From positions 1 through 7,467 of the forward strand of contig JAKPBL010000602.1 of NCBI GenBank assembly GCA_029778965.1: a DNA stretch of 7,467 nucleotides, written 5' to 3'. A program made the position numbers and the translations under genes. The stretch is from Bacteroidota bacterium. Lineage in GTDB: Bacteria > Bacteroidota > Bacteroidia > Chitinophagales > Chitinophagaceae. How positions within the stretch are numbered: position 1 is the stretch's first letter; each line of letters begins with the position of its first letter. The notes below the pieces were generated by a model. The model was given only the letters and a program-made list of their open reading frames with translations, was not told the DNA's origin and made no database searches. Below are positions 1-5,900 of this stretch, piece by piece.

Positions 1-244
1 GGAAATTATGCTGCGCCAGGTAATTCAGGTTCAACTGGGGATACCAGTCGGCCAGCCGGGTGCGGATAGTTGTTTCGGCCAGTTGCTCATCGATCACCGC
101 CTGCTGAACAGCAGGCTGGTGACGAAGGGCATACTGGATGCATTGCTGCAGGCCGGGCGCCACCAGCGTTGAATCGGAAGGCGCCTGGCATACAGCCTGC
201 CTGGCTCCCGCCAAGAGGAATAAAAACCAAAAGCTATATCTCAT
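1..244 (-). CDS. TolC-family outer membrane efflux protein, N-terminal part (runs off left edge)
   Basis: Reading the minus strand from the ATG at 244 gives 81 codons with no stop before the window edge. Residues 1-20 form a Sec signal peptide: Arg2, a hydrophobic core FWFLFLLAGA, and a probable cleavage near VCQ/A. Then comes the entry motif of the TolC/OEP family, LQQCIQYALRHQPAVQQA (about 32-49), followed by a helix ending in ADWYPQLNLNY (65-75). This matches the family pattern of a first helix of the form 'AL..nP.v..a', then '..P.l.l.y' at the start of the first outer-membrane strand. Family members form trimeric outer-membrane channels for RND or ABC efflux, or for type I secretion. No in-frame ATG lies in the roughly 60 bases just upstream, so this start is favoured. 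It is 128 bp downstream of der on the same strand. The substrate and partner pump cannot be told, because the rest of the gene and its neighbours lie outside the window. Confidence 0.85.
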   Translation of the reverse strand, partial: MRYSFWFLFLLAGARQAVCQAPSDSTLVAPGLQQCIQYALRHQPAVQQAVIDEQLAETTIRTRLADWYPQLNLNYLAQHNF

Positions 245-372
245 ATAGAAAGATGTGAACTGAAAAATCGGTTCTAAAACAGTGTTTTTATCGAATTGTT
301 CGGAAAGCCAAAAGCATTTCCTTTCCTTTTGCTCTAACCAGTAGCAGCCTGTAAAAATAACCCTGTTATGCG

Positions 373-1689
373 TTATTTCTTCCGGAAGAATATCCGAACC
401 GGCACCCCACTGAAATCGAACGACTCCCGCAGCTTGTTTTCCAGGTAGTTCCTGTAAGGCGTCTTAACGTCGTCGGGGTAATTGCAGAAGAAAGCGAAAG
501 AGGGCACCACGGTGGGCAACTGGGTCACATATTTAATGCTGACGGGATTGCCCCTTACCACCGGCGGATGGTAGGCTGCAATGGCCTTCAGCATGACCTC
601 ATTGAGCTGCGAAGTGGGTATTTTCCGCTTCCGGTTCTCCACTACCTGCAGGCCTTTTTCCATGGCCTGGTATATCCTCGTTTTTTCTTTTGCCGAAATA
701 AACAGCACGGGCACATCGGTAAAGGGCGCCAGCCGTTCTTTCAATTGCTTTTCATAATCCCGGGCCGTATTGGTGGCTTTGTTGGCTACCAGGTCCCATT
801 TATTCACGAGCACTACTATTCCCTTTCCCTTGCGGGCGGCCAGGCTGAAAATGCTCAGGTCCTGCGCGGTGATCCCTTTTTCCGCATCCAGCAGCAGGAA
901 GCAGACATCGGCTTCGTCCATCGCCTTTATGGCGCGGATCACCGAATAAAACTCGAGGTCTTCGTGCACCTTCTGCTTGCGCCTGATACCAGCCGTATCG
1001 ATCAGGATGAATTCTTTCTGGAAAAGATTGTAATGGGTATGGATGGTGTCGCGCGTGGTGCCCGCCACATCGCTCACGATGGTGCGCTCCTGCCCTACCA
1101 GTGCATTCAGCAACGACGACTTGCCCACGTTCGGCTGGCCAATGATGGCAAATTTGGGAACGTCGTCGTTGTCGTCTCCCGCCTGCCGGTCTTCGGGTAT
1201 CGCCGCTACCACGGCATCGAGCAGTTCGCCGGTACCGCTGCCGCTGGCGGCCGACAAATAAAACACGTTTTCAAAACCAAGCGAATAGAACTCTGCCGCT
1301 TCAAGCATGCGCTGCGGATTGTCTACCTTGTTCACGGCCAGGTAAACGGGCTTGGTAGAGCGGCGCAGCAGGTCGGCCATCGCTTCATCGAGGTCGGTGA
1401 TCCCCGTTGAGGTATCTGTCATAAAGATCAGCGCATCCGCTTCTTCAAGGGCAATCAGCACCTGCTTCCTGATCTCTTTTTCAAAAACATCGTGGCTGCG
1501 GTCTACAAAGCCGCCGGTATCTATTACATTGAATGTTTTGCCGGTCCATTCGGCCACGCCGTACTGGCGGTCGCGGGTTACACCGCTCTGGTCGTCGACG
1601 ATCGCTTTGCGCTGTTCGAGCAACCGGTTGAAAAATGTGCTTTTTCCCACATTGGGACGGCCAACGATGGCAACTGTATATCCGGGCAT
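373..1689 (-). CDS. der: Ribosome biogenesis GTPase Der (EngA)
   Basis: 438 residues, normal length for Der, an essential GTPase with two tandem G domains that acts in late 50S subunit assembly in the cytoplasm. The first G domain shows G1 GRPNVGKS (10-17), the G2 Thr in GVTRD (36-40), G3 DTGG (57-60), G4 NKVD (120-123) and G5 SAASG (146-150). An acidic linker (about 165-178, GDDNDD) leads to the second G domain: G1 GQPNVGKS (184-191), GTTRD (210-214), DTAG (231-234), NKWD (296-299) and SAK (332-334). Residues from about 350 form the C-terminal KH-like domain, ending in the basic tail FFRKK. All GTP-binding motifs are intact. The start at 1689 puts the first P-loop at the usual distance from the N-terminus. 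There is no Shine-Dalgarno sequence, only an A/T-rich leader. It starts 38 bp after the era stop on the same strand, so the two are probably co-transcribed. Confidence 0.98.
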   Translation of the reverse strand: MPGYTVAIVGRPNVGKSTFFNRLLEQRKAIVDDQSGVTRDRQYGVAEWTGKTFNVIDTGGFVDRSHDVFEKEIRKQVLIALEEADALIFMTDTSTGITDLDEAMADLLRRSTKPVYLAVNKVDNPQRMLEAAEFYSLGFENVFYLSAASGSGTGELLDAVVAAIPEDRQAGDDNDDVPKFAIIGQPNVGKSSLLNALVGQERTIVSDVAGTTRDTIHTHYNLFQKEFILIDTAGIRRKQKVHEDLEFYSVIRAIKAMDEADVCFLLLDAEKGITAQDLSIFSLAARKGKGIVVLVNKWDLVANKATNTARDYEKQLKERLAPFTDVPVLFISAKEKTRIYQAMEKGLQVVENRKRKIPTSQLNEVMLKAIAAYHPPVVRGNPVSIKYVTQLPTVVPSFAFFCNYPDDVKTPYRNYLENKLRESFDFSGVPVRIFFRKK

Positions 1690-1727
1690 CTTTTATAAAT
1701 CAAAAGTCAACAATAAAATTTTACGGG

Positions 1728-2597
1728 CTACTGGTAGCCGTATTCACGCAGGTACAATTCGTTGTCGCGCCACTTGGGACGTACCTTAACGAACAGTTCC
1801 AGGAATACTTTCTGCTGCAGGAATTTCTCGATCTGCTCGCGCGAGCGGGTGCCCAGCTCGCGGATCATCTTTCCTTTCTCTCCCAGCACAATGCCTTTTT
1901 GCGTATCGCGCTGCACGATGATATCGGCCTGTATCTTCACCAGGGTGGTTTTTTCCTGGAAAGCCTGCACCAGCACGGCGGTGTGATAAGGAATCTCATC
2001 CTGGTACAGCCGGTATATCTGCTCCCGGATCAGCTCACCCACAAAAAAGCGGGTGGGCAGATCGGTCAGGTTCTCTTCATCGAAGAAAGGCTCGCCCTCG
2101 GGCATCCGGGCAAGGATGGCCGGCAGCAGGCGGTCCATGCCTTCGCCCGTCAGGGCAGATACCGGAATGATTTCCTGTACATAAGGCTGTGTGGCGAAAT
2201 AGGCTTTCGCTTCTTCCAGCCTCGCGGCCCCGGCGCCATCGATCTTGTTCAGCACCAGCAGGGCCGGCACTTTCAGCCGCAGCGATGAAAAAATGGCATT
2301 GCTTTCTTCCCAGTTATCGAACACATCTACCAGCAGCAAAGCCAGGTCGGCGTCTTCGAGCGCCGATTTAACCGCCTGCATCATTTTCTCGTGCAGCTTG
2401 TATTTGGGTTCGATGATGCCCGGCGTATCGGAGAAGATGACCTGGTAGCCCGGCTCGGTCAGTATGCCTTTGATGCGGTGACGGGTGGTCTGCACCTTGG
2501 GCGAAACAATCGCCAGCTTCTCGCCCATAAGGGCATTCAGCAGGGTGCTTTTCCCCGCGTTCGGCTTGCCAAATATGTTTACAAATCCTGCTTTCAT
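1728..2597 (-). CDS. era: GTPase Era
   Basis: 289 residues, within the normal Era range. Era is a cytoplasmic GTPase that binds the 3' end of 16S rRNA and takes part in 30S maturation. The G domain shows G1 GKPNAGKS (10-17), the switch I motif QTTRHRI (36-42), G3 DTPG (57-60), G4 NKID (117-120) and G5 SAL (147-149). The KLHE segment (67-70) after G3 is also typical of Era. The C-terminal type II KH domain (about 200-280) carries the RNA-binding loop GEKG (239-242) followed by KMIRELG, and the protein ends normally in RPKWRDNELYLREYGYQ. QTTRHRI with the KH domain separates it from other TRAFAC-class GTPases. No Shine-Dalgarno sequence is visible before the ATG at 2597. The 75 bases between the tRNA terminator and this start contain no convincing TAnnTTTG promoter. 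der follows 38 bp downstream. Confidence 0.98.
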   Translation of the reverse strand: MKAGFVNIFGKPNAGKSTLLNALMGEKLAIVSPKVQTTRHRIKGILTEPGYQVIFSDTPGIIEPKYKLHEKMMQAVKSALEDADLALLLVDVFDNWEESNAIFSSLRLKVPALLVLNKIDGAGAARLEEAKAYFATQPYVQEIIPVSALTGEGMDRLLPAILARMPEGEPFFDEENLTDLPTRFFVGELIREQIYRLYQDEIPYHTAVLVQAFQEKTTLVKIQADIIVQRDTQKGIVLGEKGKMIRELGTRSREQIEKFLQQKVFLELFVKVRPKWRDNELYLREYGYQ

Positions 2598-2672
2598 AGC
2601 AAAAAAACTGGGCAGAACTTGAACACCGGTGGGCCGGGAACTGGAGATAATCAGTTGCGCAGGTACTGCCGC

Positions 2673-2701
2673 AAAAAAATAAAAGCCTACCAGGTAGGCT
2701 T
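2673..2701 (-). terminator. Intrinsic terminator of the tRNA-fMet unit
   Basis: On the minus strand, two bases after the encoded CCA, there is a perfect inverted repeat AAGCCTAC-CTG-GTAGGCTT (arms 2701-2694 and 2690-2683). It is followed directly by the U-rich tract TTATTTTTTT (2682-2673). An 8-bp stem, 3-base loop and T run are the classic Rho-independent form. On the plus strand the stem is followed by CTTGG, so it points only toward the minus direction. It should end the tRNA transcript before era. Confidence 0.88.
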
Positions 2702-2703
2702 CT

Positions 2704-2778
<75 letters not shown>

Positions 2779-2788
2779 ATGTGGAGTG

Positions 2789-2819
2789 CAAAGGTAAGGG
2801 CAAAATGCTTTCCTTAAAA
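2789..2819 (-). promoter_or_regulatory. Bacteroidota-type promoter of tRNA-fMet
   Basis: On the minus strand TACCTTTG (2796-2789) matches the phylum-specific -7 consensus TAnnTTTG exactly and is followed by CACTCCAC. Nineteen bases upstream is a T run (TTTT, 2819-2816) that fits the -33 element TTTG in three of four bases. Transcription would begin about 5 bases before the tRNA 5' end at 2778, a spacing suited to a short tRNA leader. The -7 match is read directly; the -33 assignment is weaker. Confidence 0.75.
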
Positions 2820-2871
2820 ATAAAAATCATTCCTACTGCTGTTTATGGGTAAAATAACAGTCAAATAGTGG

Positions 2872-2885
2872 TTTATTATAATAAA
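2872..2885. promoter_or_regulatory. 14-bp perfect A/T palindrome upstream of the surface-protein gene
   Basis: TTTATTATAATAAA is a perfect palindrome lying 68 bases before the start codon at 2954, in the 175-bp divergent gap between tRNA-fMet and the giant gene. It could be an operator or overlap an A/T-rich promoter. No clear TAnnTTTG element points toward 2954, and in such A/T-rich sequence a palindrome of this length can arise by chance, so the call is tentative. Confidence 0.25.
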
Positions 2886-2953
2886 GAAGGGCCGGGGTGC
2901 GTTCGTTGAGGCGAAGAAACAGCCATTCCTGTCGATAAGCCCCCCTATATCCC

Positions 2954-5900
2954 ATGCAGCACCGTGGTTACCTATCATATTTTTTGTTTTTTATACTGGC
3001 CATCGCCTGCCGGCTGACGGCCATTTCGCAGGTAATCAGCTACCCGGTGCCGGCTCAATCCATTTCGCGCGGCCTCGACAGTTCGCTGCTTACCGTAAGG
3101 ATCGACTTTCCTGCCTGCTCCGATGTTCGCGTAAAAATAAATCTCGGCGCCATCAATACGCCGGGTGTTATCGAATACATCCCGGGATCGGTCACTGCCA
3201 TCGCAGGCTCCCCTTCATTAACCATCACCGAATCTGATATCACCGACCTGCAGAACCCGGAGTTCCTGGTCGGCAACACAGACAATGGCCAGTTTATCAC
3301 GTTCACCATCAAACGAAGGGCAAACTGCGGAACCGCTTCTTCCACCAAAGACAATGTGACCGTTAGCAGCAGCGGACCGTGCAATGCGGTCGACGACGAT
3401 GCCAATAACAACAACTACAACCTGCTGGCGCCTACACTTACCCTGGTGCCGCCGCCTTCGATGGTAAATACCGATGTGGGCAATACCTACACCCGCAATT
3501 TTACCATTACCAACGGCGGACTGGGTTGCGTCGACACCCTCGGGCTTTGGCTGGTGTACCCCGCATCGAGTGTTCAGTTCGTTAGCCTGAAAGTAGGCGC
3601 CGAAGTGCTCACGCCGGCGTACACGAACGGCGACAGCCTGTATTTCCAGGTCAGCGGCACGGCACTGGGCGCCAACAAGCAGCTTTGCAATACCGGGTCG
3701 GCCATCAGTTTTGCCGAAACCTTCACTATTCTCAAATGCGATGTCAATACGCGCTATGGTGCCGCCTGGTACGACCACGAGGGCAACAGTTGCCAGCAGG
3801 TTACGGCCACTGCCAATCTCACCATGAACAACCGGCTTCCGCTGCTGACCACCACCCTGCCCAATCCGAACCACAACTATTGTTTCAGGGGCGAAAGCCT
3901 GCTGCAGCAGTTGCGTATTACCAATAGCGGCGCGGGGCCCGCCACCGAGATCGTACTTTATGCCAGGGGCGCCGTTCCCGCTTCGCACGAATCATATACC
4001 TATCCCGATACGTCGCGGCCGTGGACAGTAAGAAATGCCGCCGGCGATTCGATCGGCGTGATCCGCAACTTCCAGGTGATCACGAACACCTACCCGCTCA
4101 GAACTTTCTATGATGCCGGCTGCACCAGTGCGCTTACGCCGATGGAAGTAAAAGGATTCGGCTCCAATACGGTCATCGTGCCCGCGGGCGCTTACCTGAC
4201 CGTGGATGTTTACTACAAAGCGCAAAACTTTTCGTGCCCGTCGTTTGCCACCTGTGGCATCGAAGGTATTTCGTTCGTCAGCATCAACGGTGCGCTGGAA
4301 TACCAGAACTCCTGCCGCACGGCGAACTACAACGAAAGCTATAAGAACTTTTTCAACCGGTCGTATGCCTACCTGCGCAGCACCCTTGAAATGCCTTCCG
4401 ATATCAGCGGCAATGAACCGTTCGACCTGACGATAAACGCGAACCTGCTCAGAACCGTCAACAAACTCGACCTTTCCGGGCAAACCTATATCGCCATTGC
4501 GGTTGGCAGCACGGGCATCGCGCCGAATGCACCGGCTGTGACCATAAAAGGCATTCCTTTCCCCATGGCTTTCAATGCCAGCCACGATACCATCCTTATC
4601 GGTCCGCTTTTCCAGAACCAGGTCTTCGACAATTCACGCATAACCGTGCCGCTCATTGCTGCCTGTGGTACCGGCGGCACCAAAACCATATCGGTATCGC
4701 TGATGGACCAGTATGCTCCCTGCGCGCCGGTATTCAGGATGGCCTGTAAAAATGTATCGACCAACCTGCACTGCCCCTCCCCCTGCCCGCGCGGCGGCGC
4801 CACGCCGCAGCAGTTTGTGCTGAAAAGAATTTCATACGGTCTTCCCGATAACGACAACGACCATATCGCCGATGCCGGCGGATCGATCGACCTCTCGAAA
4901 ATAAACGACCATCACAGCGTAAACGGCGATACCCTGCAGGGGATATGGCAGATCAAAATATTCCCCAATACAGAACCCACCGATCCGAATGTGGGCCAGC
5001 CCTTCAAATATGTGTATGTGGATTTCGACCTGGGCGCCAATGCAGGTACCCAGGCAGTCGCCACACTCAATGCCTTGCCGAATGCCCGGGTGCTGATCTA
5101 TCCCAACAGCAATCCTGCAGCCACCCCCATTGCCTGTTCTGTAACGCCGGCGATAACCGGCACCGGCGGCCGCTATGCGCATTACCAGATCGATGCAGGC
5201 TGCCGTGGCGGCAACTTTGCCACGAACGACAGCATCGTGGTAATAGCCAACTATACCGTCAACTATTACAATGCGTACCGGTATAACGGCACCAATTCAT
5301 CGAGCCCCACCACCATTGTTACCAGGAACGAAGTGTATGGCACCTACGTGCAAAAGACCGTCAACCAAACGGCGCCGCTGAATGGGCAAACCTATACCTG
5401 CGACCACTACAACGATTATAATGAGATCAGCGGTATCCTGTTCAGTCTCTATATACCACCCACCCAGGTGATCAACGGCTGCACCAATAGCCTGTCTGCC
5501 AATTTCAGGCAATACACCCGGTCGCAGGAAGGCCCCAACATCTTCCCCTACGAGCTGCGCAATTTCGGATTGCTCGATACCATGAAGATCACCCTGCCGC
5601 CAGGCTTTACCTACCGCGCAGGCAGCGGCTACTTCATCGCAACGCGGTATAACATCAGCAGCAATGCCTATACCACCCCCAGCATCACTGCGGCGGCGGC
5701 AGGTGTTGTGGTTACGCAAACCGGCAATATCCTGGTCGTTGCCAATATCAGTAAAGTGTACACTGTTAACGGCGGCACCATCATACCCGCCGACGAACAG
5801 GAAGACATCCGGTTCTACTTTTCGGTTGACCCTACCTGTGATGCCGCCAACGGCGTTTATCCCAACAACCTGTGGACAAGCAATATCGGCAACAACCTGA

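Noticed and set aside
99..116. Inverted repeat GCCTGCTG-AA-CAGCAGGC
   Set aside because: It lies inside the TolC coding sequence (QPAVQQA) and is explained by Gln/Ala/Val codon use; no flanking T run or repeat partner.
70..258. Plus-strand frame of 62 codons at the left edge
   Set aside because: Opposite the TolC-family start; Pro/Arg-rich translation with no motif.
353..369. Possible der terminator (minus strand ATAAC-AGG-GTTAT then TTTT)
   Set aside because: The stem is only 5 bp and mostly A-U, and the T run is short; too weak to call in the 128-bp der to TolC gap. That gap shows no convincing promoter either; the best TAnnTTTG-like sites lack a partner -33 element.
568..1410. Long plus-strand frame opposite der (280 codons)
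   Set aside because: It lies wholly antisense to der, whose GTPase motifs are all intact; its translation shows no recognisable domain. A codon-bias shadow.
1726..1739. Inverted repeat GGCTAC-TG-GTAGCC at the end of era
   Set aside because: It overlaps the last codons and stop of era and is not followed by a U tract in the direction of transcription, so it is not a terminator; probably chance.
1635..2288. Plus-strand frame opposite era and the era-der junction (217 codons)
   Set aside because: Antisense to intact era; no recognisable motif in the translation.
2954..3010. Lipoprotein signal (LAIAC, Cys19) for the giant protein
   Set aside because: Position -3 is Ala rather than Leu/Val/Ile, and no Ser/Asp-rich export signal follows the Cys; a standard signal peptidase I cleavage at AIS/Q fits better.
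3218..3988. Minus-strand frame of 256 codons inside the giant gene, and similar ones at 3992-4585, 4832-5182 and 5297-6058
   Set aside because: They show the low-complexity Gly/Ala/Val/Ile/Arg look of antisense translations and are opposite a continuous, well-behaved plus-strand coding frame with a signal peptide and repeats.
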